This document shows positions 17,353-26,204 of a stretch of 64,000 nt of DNA, in pieces; within the stretch, counting starts at the first letter, position 1, and every line of letters starts with the position of its first letter. The notes below the pieces were generated by a model, which was not told the origin of the DNA, searched no databases, and saw nothing but the letters and a program-made list of their open reading frames with translations. The position numbers and the translations under genes are program-made. The DNA lies in assembly GCA_963674975.1 (NCBI GenBank), contig OY771913.1:2479442-2543441 (forward strand). Direction: 5' to 3'. Source of the DNA: UBA4781 sp963674975 (GTDB lineage Bacteria > Chloroflexota > Anaerolineae > Anaerolineales > Anaerolineaceae).

Positions 17353-17630
17353 TCGCTAACGAGAGTTGCCCTCAAGAACCATCACTGCGTGATTTTAAAA
17401 TTACGATCTGGTCCTTCCCCCGCTTCATCGTATTGCTCTTAATTCGCGCATATCAAAAAATAATATCCCCAGCACTACCGGCAAATACATGCCGTTTCTA
17501 TCCCACCTGTTCCCATTACGCTTATCAGGCATTTTATCGATATGGAATTTGGAAAGGTGGATATCTGGCAGTCCATCGTTTGCTTCGCTGCAATCCCTTG
17601 AATGAAGGTGGATATGACCCAGTCCCATAA
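17349..17630 (+). CDS. yidD: Membrane protein insertion efficiency factor YidD
   Basis: A 93-residue YidD: one hydrophobic/amphipathic segment (RFIVLLLIRAYQKIISP), then the family core NTCRFYPTCSHYAYQAFYRYG and RLLRCNPLNEGGYDPVP. It assists YidC- and Sec-dependent insertion at the inner membrane. About 20 extra residues precede the usual start of the family. It overlaps rnpA by 4 bases and lies 22 bases ahead of the lipoprotein gene. Confidence 0.96.
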   Translation: MIANESCPQEPSLRDFKITIWSFPRFIVLLLIRAYQKIISPALPANTCRFYPTCSHYAYQAFYRYGIWKGGYLAVHRLLRCNPLNEGGYDPVP

Positions 17631-17652
17631 AAAGGAATACTTAGGTGAAAAA

Positions 17653-18774
17653 ATGAAAAAAAATGTAATAATCGCGGCATTATTAAGTATTGTTATTGCG
17701 GCTAGCGTTGCTGGTTGTACTTCTTCTGTTGGAACATCGTCTAGCTGGCCGGGACTTGCTGTAGGCGATAACCTTGCAGTAATTTCCTATGGATACCAGC
17801 TTTATGCATTGAATGCCCAGAATGGCAGCAAAGTCTGGGTTTTCCCGGCGGAAAAAGATTCGAAGGTTATTTTCTATGCTCCTGTTGAATTTACCGATAG
17901 TACGGTCATTGCGGGAGATTATGATCACAACCTGTATGCTGTAAATGTCAGCAATGGCTCATTGAAATGGTTGTTTGATGACGCTGAAAGTCGTTACGTT
18001 GCCAGTTCTTTCTATAAAGATGGACTGATCTATGCTCCCAATGCGGATGCAAAATTGTATGTTTTGAATGAAAACGGCATCCTGCAGTGGGTTTTTGAGA
18101 CCGGAGGTCCAAACTGGTCAAAGCCGACAGCAGATGATCAAAACCTGTATCTGGCTTCAATGGATCATCATGTTTATGCACTCGATCTCAATTATGCAGT
18201 TTCTGATCTGACTGCCGGAGATGGTGGTGAAAAGAATATGGTGAAGGAACCGGTATGGAAGACCGATCTGGAAACCGCTGTTGTATCAGATCCACTGCTG
18301 GCAGACGGCGCTCTCTACGTAGGTACCATCGATGGGAAGATGTTCAAGCTTGATGCAAATACAGGGAACATTTTGTGGACTTATGAAGGAGAAACCAAGA
18401 TCAAGAGCGTCTGGACCAAACCTGCTATTATCGATAATGTTCTTTTCTTTGCTACCGAAGATGGATATATTTATGCATTGGATACTGAGACCGGAAATTC
18501 GGTATGGAATTCTCCGGTAAATACAGAATCACAGATCGTGGCAAGTGGTGTTGTCATGGAACAAACGATCGGATTTGGAACTCTGGATGGAAATCTGATC
18601 ATTATAGATAAAGACCAGGTTACCTCACCCTCCATCAGCCGTGAGGGAAGCATCTACACTGCACCAATTTTCCAGGATGGAAAACTCTACTTGATGGTGG
18701 TTGGTGGAGATAAATTGATATATGCCTTGGATGAAAATGGTCGTGAATACTGGGCATTCTCAGACGAAGACTAA
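17653..18774 (+). CDS. PQQ-type beta-propeller lipoprotein (BamB-like fold)
   Basis: A 373-residue lipoprotein with signal peptide and lipobox SVAGC, then seven or so repeats of the outer-strand pattern LYALNAQNGSKVWVF, LYAVNVSNGSLKWLF, VYALD, MFKLDANTGNILWTY, IYALDTETGNSVWNS. This is the PQQ_2/BamB-like propeller. I start it at ATG 17653, where AGGTG precedes by 6 bases and a normal signal peptide begins; the longer frame from 17602 overlaps yidD. It lies between yidD and yidC, with 18 bases to yidC. That placement suggests an extracytoplasmic role in membrane or surface protein assembly, but this is inference. Confidence 0.88.
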   Translation: MKKNVIIAALLSIVIAASVAGCTSSVGTSSSWPGLAVGDNLAVISYGYQLYALNAQNGSKVWVFPAEKDSKVIFYAPVEFTDSTVIAGDYDHNLYAVNVSNGSLKWLFDDAESRYVASSFYKDGLIYAPNADAKLYVLNENGILQWVFETGGPNWSKPTADDQNLYLASMDHHVYALDLNYAVSDLTAGDGGEKNMVKEPVWKTDLETAVVSDPLLADGALYVGTIDGKMFKLDANTGNILWTYEGETKIKSVWTKPAIIDNVLFFATEDGYIYALDTETGNSVWNSPVNTESQIVASGVVMEQTIGFGTLDGNLIIIDKDQVTSPSISREGSIYTAPIFQDGKLYLMVVGGDKLIYALDENGREYWAFSDED

Positions 18775-18792
18775 ACAGAAAAGGAAAAGAAT

Positions 18793-19605
18793 ATGTGGGA
18801 TTCACTTATCATAAAACCCTTTATTAACACACTGCTGCTGATCTACAATTTAACCGGAGAAAGTTTTGGTATTGCCATCATATGCTTTACCGTATTGATC
18901 AAAGCTATTACCCATCCATTGATCGCCCGCCAGATCAAGAGTTCCGCGGCTATGCAGGATCTCCAAAAGGATGAGGAATACCTGGAGATGCAGAAGAAAT
19001 ATAAGAATGACCGTGATCGCATGGCGCAGGCGCAAATGGATCTATATAAAAAGAAAGGCATCAAGCCCTTCGCGTCCTGTTTGCCGACTCTGATCCAGTT
19101 CCCGATCATTATTGGTCTTTATCAAAGCATTATCCAGACCATGGGAACTGCTCCGCTGCAGGTTTTCAACCTGGTATCGAAGATCGGTACAGGAATGGCG
19201 AATTTATTCTCATTCATCCCGGCGGTTAAGAATCCATTTGCATTGATTCCATTGAACAACCAATTCTTATGGATGGATCTCAGTCAACCTGATCGTGTTT
19301 ATATTCCGGGTATTTCTTTTGGAATTCCTGTATTGGCGATCTTTGTTGTAGTTACCAGCTTCATTCAGAACAAGTTGATCAGTCCTACTGGTGGTGACGC
19401 GCAGGCGAATCAGGCAACCGGTATGATGAATATCTACATGCCGCTGCTGATGGGGTGGTTTGCCTATTCATTGTCATCAGGTTTAGCGTTATATTTTGCG
19501 ATTTCAAACATGATCAGCCTGATACAGTATGCTGCATTGGGACGTGTGAAAATAAAAGACCTGTTCAAAAAGAAAGAAACGCCAGTAAAAAAGCCGTCCG
19601 CCTAA
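18793..19605 (+). CDS. yidC: Membrane protein insertase YidC/Oxa1/SpoIIIJ family
   Basis: A 270-residue insertase of the short Gram-positive-like type, without the large periplasmic P1 domain. Recognisable parts are the first helix with GIAIICFTVLIKAITHPL (basic residue in the hydrophilic groove), the cytoplasmic helical hairpin (QDLQKDEEYLEMQKKYKND), PFASCLPTLIQFPIIIGLYQ, and MPLLMGWFAYSLSSGLALYF. It inserts small and Sec-independent membrane proteins. AAGGAAAAGA precedes the ATG. The tail is lysine-rich, as in family members that bind ribosomes. Confidence 0.96.
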   Translation: MWDSLIIKPFINTLLLIYNLTGESFGIAIICFTVLIKAITHPLIARQIKSSAAMQDLQKDEEYLEMQKKYKNDRDRMAQAQMDLYKKKGIKPFASCLPTLIQFPIIIGLYQSIIQTMGTAPLQVFNLVSKIGTGMANLFSFIPAVKNPFALIPLNNQFLWMDLSQPDRVYIPGISFGIPVLAIFVVVTSFIQNKLISPTGGDAQANQATGMMNIYMPLLMGWFAYSLSSGLALYFAISNMISLIQYAALGRVKIKDLFKKKETPVKKPSA

Positions 19606-19802
19606 CAGGCTTGATCATCTGACGTTATCTGAAGAAAGCATCTAAGAAAATGCTTTAGAGGTTTCTATTCAATTTCGAAGGAAATAGAAATGGAAGTTTT
19701 GGCACTAATGGATTGCAGCCGATTCCATCCAGTGTTCAAGACTCTATCGTTCGAATTTCCTGGAAACCCCTGAAGCGCTAGCTAGAGAAAGGAAGAAGGA
19801 AG
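19606..19802 (+). other. yidC-khpB spacer with hairpins and a possible 27-codon ORF
   Basis: The 197 bases carry several short inverted repeats, including AGCAT/ATGCT around 19640-19660 and TTTCTATT/AAATAGAAA around 19660-19692. An ATG at 19690 after AAGGA opens a 27-codon frame that ends before khpB. It could be a structured leader. No known RNA family is recognised. Confidence 0.3.
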
Positions 19803-20354
19803 ATGGAAGGACAAGCGATAGACGAAAAAGTACCAAACCAGATTCATTCCGATCTCGCTGATAGCGAGGACAGGATAGAAAAAGCACAGCAGTTGGTTTT
19901 TGAGATCATTTCAGAACTGCTTGAAAAAATGAACGTTGAGGCAAAGGTAGTTACGAGAATTGTCGATCCTGAAGACGATCGAGATCGTCCTATTGTTCTG
20001 GCAGACATTTCAGGGAAAGATCTCAGCATTCTCATTGGTCGTAAATCTGAGACTTTGAATTCTTTGCAGTACGTTACCAGCCTGATTCTTTGCAATGAAA
20101 TGGGAGGGTGGATCCCCCTTGTGGTTGATGTTCAGGGATATCGTTTCCGCCGTGAACGTCAATTACGCCAGCTTGCTAGACGAATTGCTGACCAGGTTGT
20201 TCAAACCGGACGAACTCAGGTGTTGGAGCCAATGCCAGCCAATGAACGACGCATTATTCACCTTGAACTACGTTATCATCCTTTTGTGACCACAGAGAGC
20301 ATTGGAGAAGAACCCAACCGAAGAGCCACTATATTATTGAAGCCGCGAGAATAA
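19803..20354 (+). CDS. khpB: RNA-binding KH-R3H protein (Jag/KhpB family)
   Basis: A 183-residue protein. Residues about 25-105 form a KH domain with the loop LIGRKSETLNSLQYVTS (a GxxG variant), and residues about 110-180 form an R3H domain (RRIADQVVQTGRTQ, MPANERRIIHLEL, EEPNRRATI). KhpB partners with KhpA in many Gram-positives to bind RNA and affects cell elongation. The N-terminal Jag_N domain of Firmicutes is absent. Position downstream of yidC is conserved in many bacteria. AAGGAAGAAGGAAG before the ATG is a strong ribosome binding site. Confidence 0.92.
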   Translation: MEGQAIDEKVPNQIHSDLADSEDRIEKAQQLVFEIISELLEKMNVEAKVVTRIVDPEDDRDRPIVLADISGKDLSILIGRKSETLNSLQYVTSLILCNEMGGWIPLVVDVQGYRFRRERQLRQLARRIADQVVQTGRTQVLEPMPANERRIIHLELRYHPFVTTESIGEEPNRRATILLKPRE

Positions 20355-20384
20355 GAACAACACATTTGCAGGAGGGAAGTATTT

Positions 20385-21686
20385 ATGCGTGCAATTGATG
20401 TGATTACCCGCAAGCGGGATAAGCAGGAGCTCTCAAAAGAGGAACTGGATTATTTTGTGGCGGGTATTACTGATGGTTCGATCCCTGAATATCAAATCTC
20501 TGCCTGGGCGATGGCGGTTTTGCTGAACGGTATGACCCCGCAGGAAACAACACACCTTACTCTGGCAATGGCAGAATCGGGTGATGTGCTGGATCTTTCT
20601 TCGATTGCACCACTGGTAGTGGATAAACATTCATCGGGCGGGGTGGGTGATAAAACCAGCCTGGTGGTTGCGCCTATTGTGGCATCCTGTGGGTTGCCGG
20701 TAGGGAAAATGTCGGGAAGAGGGTTGGGTTTCAGCGGTGGAACTCTGGATAAGATGGAATCTATTCCGGGGTACCGCGTTAATCTGACCGAAGCGGAATT
20801 CATGAAGCAGCTCAAAGAAATTGGTATTGTACTGACCGGACAGAGCAGTGATCTGGCTCCGGCAGATGGTATTTTATATGGGCTGCGTGATGTAACCGGC
20901 ACAGTACCCTCAACCCCGTTGATCGCTTCATCCATCATGAGCAAGAAAATTGCATCCGGTGCACAGGCGATCGTGCTGGATGTAAAGCTTGGATCAGGTG
21001 CTTTTATGAAGGATCTGAAGCACGCTGAAGAACTGGCTCGATTGATGGTAAGAATTGGAGAGCTTAGCGGAAGAAAAGTCCGTGCACTCCTTTCGGATAT
21101 GAACCAGCCTCTGGGAGAGGCGGTTGGAAACGCTCTAGAAGTAAAAGAAGCGATCGCAACACTGCACGATGGCGGTCCTGCTGATTTCAGGGAACACTGT
21201 TTTACCGTTTCAGCGCATATGCTGCTGCTTGGAGAAAAAGCAGACGATCTGGAAAAAGCTCACAATATGGCTGAAGAAGCCATCAAATCCGGAAGGGCAT
21301 GGGAGAAATTTGTTCAGCTGGTAAAAGCACAGGATGGTGATGTTTCATTCATTGAGCATCCTGAGAAATTACCCACTGGTTCTATAAAAGATGAGGTCAC
21401 TGCCGAGCAGGATGGATATCTCTGCATGGTGAACGCGCAATCGGTAGGTGAGGCTTCTGTATTATTAGGCGCCGGGCGTGAAAAGAAAGGCGATCCGGTG
21501 GATGCTGGTGTTGGGATTACAGTACACTATAAGGTTGGCGCTTCTGTAAAGAAAAGTGAGCCCCTGTTCACGGTTTACGCCAATGAAACTGAGCGCCTGG
21601 AAGCAGCGAAAGCGAAGTTATCCAGTGCTGTCAAGATCGCAGGTGAGAAATGCGATGAATTGCCGCTCTTTTATGGCGTGCTCTAA
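20385..21686 (+). CDS. pdp: Pyrimidine-nucleoside phosphorylase
   Basis: A 433-residue enzyme of nucleoside phosphorylase family II, which splits uridine, thymidine or deoxyuridine with phosphate. The family signature is GRGLGFSGGTLDKMESIPG (TDKMESIPG type), KHSSGGVGDKTSL binds phosphate, and SSIMSKKIASGA contacts the base. The three-domain length fits Pdp/DeoA. Choosing Pdp over DeoA rests on the overall resemblance to Gram-positive enzymes and is not certain. GGAGG lies 8 bases before the ATG. It follows khpB by 30 bases. Confidence 0.93.
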   Translation: MRAIDVITRKRDKQELSKEELDYFVAGITDGSIPEYQISAWAMAVLLNGMTPQETTHLTLAMAESGDVLDLSSIAPLVVDKHSSGGVGDKTSLVVAPIVASCGLPVGKMSGRGLGFSGGTLDKMESIPGYRVNLTEAEFMKQLKEIGIVLTGQSSDLAPADGILYGLRDVTGTVPSTPLIASSIMSKKIASGAQAIVLDVKLGSGAFMKDLKHAEELARLMVRIGELSGRKVRALLSDMNQPLGEAVGNALEVKEAIATLHDGGPADFREHCFTVSAHMLLLGEKADDLEKAHNMAEEAIKSGRAWEKFVQLVKAQDGDVSFIEHPEKLPTGSIKDEVTAEQDGYLCMVNAQSVGEASVLLGAGREKKGDPVDAGVGITVHYKVGASVKKSEPLFTVYANETERLEAAKAKLSSAVKIAGEKCDELPLFYGVL

Positions 21687-21696
21687 AGCTGCTGAA

Positions 21697-21725
21697 TTGA
21701 TAAAAAACTCTATTTATGAGATAAT
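21697..21725 (+). promoter_or_regulatory. Promoter of the T-box/ileS transcript
   Basis: TTGATA (21697-21702), a 17-base spacer and GATAAT (21720-21725). Transcription would begin near 21733, just where the T-box leader starts. Confidence 0.7.
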
Positions 21726-21732
21726 CAAAATC

Positions 21733-22002
21733 GAAAAGCGATAATGGAAACGAGTAAATTCAGGAACTGTTTTCAGCGAGCCAGAAGAACGTGAAAGCCT
21801 GGTAGACATCCTGGATCGAAAATCCTTCCGGAGCTGCGATCTGAACGTGGCACTTGCCATCAGTAAGAAAGCCGGTTGCGCTGACCGTTAGAACGGCGCG
21901 GGAATCTGCAAAAACAGGCTCCTGTTAAGTGCTCTCAAAAGAGAGAATGTGGGTGGTACCGCGGGTAATACGCTCGTCCCTGAAAAGAGGCGAGCTTTTT
22001 TA
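21733..22002 (+). promoter_or_regulatory. T-box leader (isoleucine) with terminator/antiterminator
   Basis: The T-box sequence GGGTGGTACCGCGGG lies at 21951-21965; TGGT within it would pair with the ACCA end of uncharged tRNA, matching a discriminator A. Upstream are the stem I features GAGTA (specifier-loop left side, about 21754) and CAGCGAGCC...GCCTGG. Several ATC triplets could be the specifier; 21814-21816, followed by a purine, is my best candidate. The terminator GCTCGTCCC-GAGGCGAGC with a TTTTTT run ends about 22001. Uncharged tRNA-Ile would favour the antiterminator and switch on ileS. Confidence 0.92.
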
Positions 22003-22013
22003 TTGGAGGTGTT

Positions 22014-25000
22014 ATGTTTAAACCGGTTTCTTCGAAGCTGGAAATTAAGGAACAGGAAGAACAAATTCTTGATTTCTGGAAACAGAACGAAATTTTCAAG
22101 AAAACCCTGGAAGAAACAGAAGGTGGACCGGAATATGTTTTTTATGAGGGTCCTCCTACTGCAAATGGCTTGCCGGGTGTGCATCATATTCTTGCCAGAG
22201 TTTTTAAAGATATCTTTCCCCGCTATAAAACTATGCAGGGCTACCATGTCGATCGACGTGGCGGCTGGGATACGCATGGACTGCCGGTAGAGATCGAAGT
22301 AGAGAAAAAGCTCGGTTTCACCAACAAGCAGCAGATCGAAGACTATGGGATTGAAAAGTTCAATAAACTTTGCAAAGAATCGGCTTTTTCTTACATCAAA
22401 GAATGGGAAAAGCTGACCGATCGCATTGCCTACTGGGTCGATCTCAGCAGGGCGTATGTAACCTACCGCAACGAGTACATCGAATCAGTCTGGTGGATCT
22501 TGAAGACCATGTGGGAGAAAGACCTGCTTTATCAGGGCTTCAAGGTGGTGCCTTACTGCACGCGCTGCGGTACGCCTCTTTCCGATCACGAAGTATCTCT
22601 TGGATATAAGGATGTGACCGAAAATGCCATTTTCGTGCGTATGCCGCTGCTTGATGAAGAGGATACTTCTCTGCTGGTCTGGACGACCACTCCCTGGACT
22701 TTACCGGGAAATGTGGCGGTGGCAGCCGGAAAAGATATCACCTATGTCAAGGTTGAACGCGAACTGTCTAATGGCAATGGGAATAGCAAAGAGAAGCTGA
22801 TCCTGGCAGAGCCTTTGCTTGAAAAAGTATTTGGAGATGAAAAAGTAAAGGTGCTGGAAAAGTTCAAGGGTAAGCAGTTGAAAGGAAAACGCTACCAGCC
22901 TTTATTCACTTTTCTACCGCTTGAAAAACCTGCCCACTATGTTGTTCTGGGAGATTTTGTCACAACGGAAGATGGTTCGGGTCTGGTTCATATTGCCCCG
23001 GCTTTTGGCGCTGATGACATGAATGTAGCGATGCAGGAAGATCTGCCTGTTTTGATGACCGTCAAACCGGATGGCACTTTCATCCGTGAAGTGGATCAAT
23101 GGGCTGGCAGGTATGTGAAGGATGCCGATCCTTTGATCGTCGATCATCTCGATTCACGCGGTCTGCTTTTCAAAGTGGAGAAGCATACTCACTCTTATCC
23201 TTTCTGCTGGCGCTGCGGCACTCCGCTGCTGTATTATGCCCGCTCAACCTGGTATATCCGCACAAGTATGAAGAAAGATCGCCTAGTTGCGTTAAATAAT
23301 GAGATCAATTGGTATCCGGAACATATCAAAAACGGGCGCTTCGGGAACTGGCTGGAGAATAATATCGATTGGGCGCTGGGTCGTGAGCGTTATTGGGGTA
23401 CCCCGCTGCCAGTCTGGCAGTGCGAGGATTGCGGCACCCAAACCTGTGTGGGTTCGAAAGAAGAGCTTTCAAAACTGGTCGGTCATGATCTGACCGGGCT
23501 GGAGCTGCACCGTCCGTATGTGGATGAAGTGTTCTTCGAATGCCCGGAATGCCATGGGAAGATGAAGCGTGTACCGGAACTGATCGATGTATGGTTCGAT
23601 TCGGGTTCCATGCCCATTGCGCAGTGGCATTATCCCTTTGAGCATGAAGAAGAATTTAAAAAGCAGTATCCGGCAGATTATATTTGCGAGGCGGTCGATC
23701 AAACGCGTGGCTGGTTCTATTCGCTGCATGCCATATCTACTCTTGTGTTTGACCAGAAATGCTTTAAAAATGTCCTCTGTCTGGGATTGATCCTGGATGA
23801 AAATGGGCAGAAGATGTCAAAATCTCGCAAAAATGTGGTCGATCCATGGGAAGTCATCGATAAAAATGGCGCAGATGCCATGCGCTGGTATCTTTACACA
23901 GCCAGCCCTCCCGGACAGGAAAGGCGTTTCTCAGCCAACCTGGTTTCCGAGGTTATTCGCAACTTCATGCTGACCTTGTGGAATACCTATTCTTTCTTTG
24001 TAACGTATGCCAATCTCGATAACTGGCAGCCGGATGCGCAGAAAAATGATGTTGAATATTCGGCGCTGGATAAATGGATTCGTTCTGAACTGCACACCCT
24101 GGTGAAAGATGTTACAAAGGCATTCGAAAATTACGATGTGATTAATGCTACCCGACCTATTGAAGTGTTCGTAGATCACCTTTCAAACTGGTATCTGCGG
24201 CGTTCGCGCCGGCGCTTCTGGAAGAGTGAATCGGATGGTGATAAATATGCCGCTTATGCCACTTTATACGAAGCGTTAGTTACGGTAAGTAAGCTGATCG
24301 CACCTTCCATGCCGTATATGGCAGAAAACCTCTACCAAAACCTGGTGCGTTCCGTTGATCCGAATAGATCACTCTCGGTGCACCTGACCAAATGGCCCGA
24401 GTACGATGAAAAGATCATCGATGCTGATCTGAACCATGAAATGAATGTGATCATGAAGCTGGTTTCTCTGGGGCATGCTGCCCGCAATAAATCAGGCATC
24501 AAAGTACGCCAGCCTCTGGCAGAAGCTGCTTTTACCCAAAGCACTGCGGATGATCCTGGCATTGTTAAAAGATACGCTGATCTTCTGGAAGATGAATTGA
24601 ATGTGAAAAAAGTGCGCTTGTTGAGCGCAGCCAACGAAGCAGTGGCGTATGAACTGGTTCCCCTGCCCAAACAGCTGGGGCAGCGTTTCAAAAGCGATTT
24701 CCCGAAGGTAAAAGAGGCTATTCTAAAACAGGATGCGGAAAAGACCGCGGGATTGATAATGAATGGAAAGTCATTTCCTGTGGTTGTGGATGGAGAAGAA
24801 GTATCTATCAATCCGGATGAAGTTGAAGTTCATGTGCAGGCAAAAGAGGGATTCGAGGTAGCATCTGATGGAGCGTATCTGGCAGCACTGGTTACTACTA
24901 TGAACGATGACCTCGTATATGAAGGATTGGTGCGCGAGTTCATCCGCCGTATTCAAGAATCACGCAAACAAGCTGGATTCGAGATCGCAGATCGCATTAA

Positions 25001-25175
25001 GCTGTTCTTTACCGCTTCGGATAAGCTGGCAAAAGCAGTAGAGCAGTATCGTGACTATGTCATGAATGAGACTCTGACGGTTGAGATGGATGCTGAAAAT
25101 CACCCCGGCACGCTGCCCAATGCAAGCGATGATTTCGATGGAGAGCAGGTAACCATCTGGTTGGAAAAAGTGTAG
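22014..25175 (+). CDS. ileS: Isoleucyl-tRNA synthetase, type 2 (eukaryote-like)
   Basis: A 1053-residue class I synthetase that charges tRNA-Ile. The HIGH-like motif is PTANGLPGVHHI, the editing (CP1) domain contains LLVWTTTPWTLPGNVAVA, and the KMSKS motif is GQKMSKSRKN at about residues 597-606. Length, the GRERYWGTPLPVW segment and the long C-terminal region without a terminal zinc finger fit the IleS2 branch, which is generally insensitive to mupirocin. This assignment is by recall of family features. GGAGG lies 9 bases before the ATG. Expression should depend on the T-box directly upstream. Confidence 0.96.
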   Translation: MFKPVSSKLEIKEQEEQILDFWKQNEIFKKTLEETEGGPEYVFYEGPPTANGLPGVHHILARVFKDIFPRYKTMQGYHVDRRGGWDTHGLPVEIEVEKKLGFTNKQQIEDYGIEKFNKLCKESAFSYIKEWEKLTDRIAYWVDLSRAYVTYRNEYIESVWWILKTMWEKDLLYQGFKVVPYCTRCGTPLSDHEVSLGYKDVTENAIFVRMPLLDEEDTSLLVWTTTPWTLPGNVAVAAGKDITYVKVERELSNGNGNSKEKLILAEPLLEKVFGDEKVKVLEKFKGKQLKGKRYQPLFTFLPLEKPAHYVVLGDFVTTEDGSGLVHIAPAFGADDMNVAMQEDLPVLMTVKPDGTFIREVDQWAGRYVKDADPLIVDHLDSRGLLFKVEKHTHSYPFCWRCGTPLLYYARSTWYIRTSMKKDRLVALNNEINWYPEHIKNGRFGNWLENNIDWALGRERYWGTPLPVWQCEDCGTQTCVGSKEELSKLVGHDLTGLELHRPYVDEVFFECPECHGKMKRVPELIDVWFDSGSMPIAQWHYPFEHEEEFKKQYPADYICEAVDQTRGWFYSLHAISTLVFDQKCFKNVLCLGLILDENGQKMSKSRKNVVDPWEVIDKNGADAMRWYLYTASPPGQERRFSANLVSEVIRNFMLTLWNTYSFFVTYANLDNWQPDAQKNDVEYSALDKWIRSELHTLVKDVTKAFENYDVINATRPIEVFVDHLSNWYLRRSRRRFWKSESDGDKYAAYATLYEALVTVSKLIAPSMPYMAENLYQNLVRSVDPNRSLSVHLTKWPEYDEKIIDADLNHEMNVIMKLVSLGHAARNKSGIKVRQPLAEAAFTQSTADDPGIVKRYADLLEDELNVKKVRLLSAANEAVAYELVPLPKQLGQRFKSDFPKVKEAILKQDAEKTAGLIMNGKSFPVVVDGEEVSINPDEVEVHVQAKEGFEVASDGAYLAALVTTMNDDLVYEGLVREFIRRIQESRKQAGFEIADRIKLFFTASDKLAKAVEQYRDYVMNETLTVEMDAENHPGTLPNASDDFDGEQVTIWLEKV

Positions 25176-25193
25176 AAAAAGATATAAACGGAT

Positions 25194-25227
25194 AAGGGAC
25201 TAACGAATTCTGGTTAGTCCCTTTTTT
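25194..25227 (+). terminator. Terminator after ileS
   Basis: An 11-base stem (AAGGGACTAAC / GTTAGTCCCTT) with an 8-base loop and a TTTTTT tail. It sits between the convergent ileS and PAS genes. Confidence 0.92.
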
Positions 25228-25228
25228 A

Positions 25229-25570
25229 TTATTCTCTGATGAAATGGGAAACCTCTTCAGGCAGCTCGAAACTGATCTCTACCAGACCGGCATAATTTCC
25301 ATTTTCAAAATACGGAGTCTGGTAGATTAATTTTTTTACACCCTTCTCTTCAATGGTATAAATATTGGCTTGTGTATCTTGCGTGAGCTGACGGATCTTT
25401 TCCTGTGACTGTACCGAATGGCAGTCCAGCAGCTGTCTGCCGATGAGCGCTTCTCCACCGCTCTTTTTAAATGTGGCTGCTGCTTTTTGGTTCATATCGA
25501 TGATGATCCCTTCGGCATTGGTCACCGTAACAGCAGCAGGAATTTCTTTCCACCATGAAGCATTGGACAT
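25229..25570 (-). CDS. Small PAS-domain protein
   Basis: A 113-residue protein consisting of a single PAS domain: WWKEIPAAVTVTNAEGIIIDMN, FKKSGGEALIGRQLLDCH, GLVEISFEL. No output domain is attached, so it probably senses or binds a small molecule or protein partner on its own. GGAGG lies 7 bases before ATG 25570, which I therefore prefer over the longer frame from 25615. It faces ileS and is expressed separately. Confidence 0.8.
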   Translation of the reverse strand: MSNASWWKEIPAAVTVTNAEGIIIDMNQKAAATFKKSGGEALIGRQLLDCHSVQSQEKIRQLTQDTQANIYTIEEKGVKKLIYQTPYFENGNYAGLVEISFELPEEVSHFIRE

Positions 25571-25711
25571 GGATGAACCTCCAAATATATTGGTTATTCT
25601 TGATATATTGACCAAATCCTATTATAGTCTTTACCATAGGCAGGTTCGAGAAAATAGACTGAAAAGAGATTCTCTATTACAATCATGGGAACTTTACTGT
25701 GGAGCAGCTAA

Positions 25712-26200
25712 TTGAAGAAAAATTTTAAAGCATATGCTTTTCTATTGATCCTGGCTGGCGCGGTCATCTTACTGGATCAATTTACAAAAAACCTGGTACG
25801 GGCAAATTTGGAGTATGGTGAGGTATGGTCCCCCTGGTCGTGGCTTATGCCGTACGCTCGCGTGGTACACTGGTACAACACAGGCGTGGCGTTTGGTATG
25901 TTCCAGAACATGGGATTGGTTTTCACATTCCTTCCACTGATCGTTGTCATTCTAATTTTTATTTTCTATAATCGGCTGGCCGGGGAGAACTGGTGGATCC
26001 GGCTGGCTATTGGATTGGAATTTGGCGGAGCGATCGGCAATCTGATCGACCGCATCACGATCGGTCATGTGACTGACTTTATTTCTGTGGGCAGCTTTGC
26101 TGTATTTAATGTAGCAGATGCTTCGATCACGGTCGGTGTGGCAGTTCTGTTGATTGCACTCTGGCAGGAAGAGAAGAAGAATCAGAAAAAGCCTGATTAA
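25712..26200 (+). CDS. lspA: Lipoprotein signal peptidase II
   Basis: A 162-residue four-helix membrane aspartyl protease that cleaves prolipoprotein signal peptides after lipid transfer. LLDQFTKNLVR, HWYNTGVAFGMF, GAIGNLIDRI and FAVFNVADASI cover the conserved regions; the catalytic Asp pair is in NLIDR and NVADA. The start is a TTG at 25712 after GGAGCAGC. It fits the many lipoproteins in this window. It is followed closely by the pseudouridine synthase, the order found in many bacteria. Confidence 0.96.
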   Translation: MKKNFKAYAFLLILAGAVILLDQFTKNLVRANLEYGEVWSPWSWLMPYARVVHWYNTGVAFGMFQNMGLVFTFLPLIVVILIFIFYNRLAGENWWIRLAIGLEFGGAIGNLIDRITIGHVTDFISVGSFAVFNVADASITVGVAVLLIALWQEEKKNQKKPD

Positions 26201-26204
26201 TAAT

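Noticed and set aside
24332..24811. Long antisense frame inside ileS (159 codons) and similar frames inside the ABC permease genes (4953-5270, 4955-5425)
   Set aside because: They lie opposite or across strongly conserved genes, have no ribosome binding sites and resemble no family; shadow frames.
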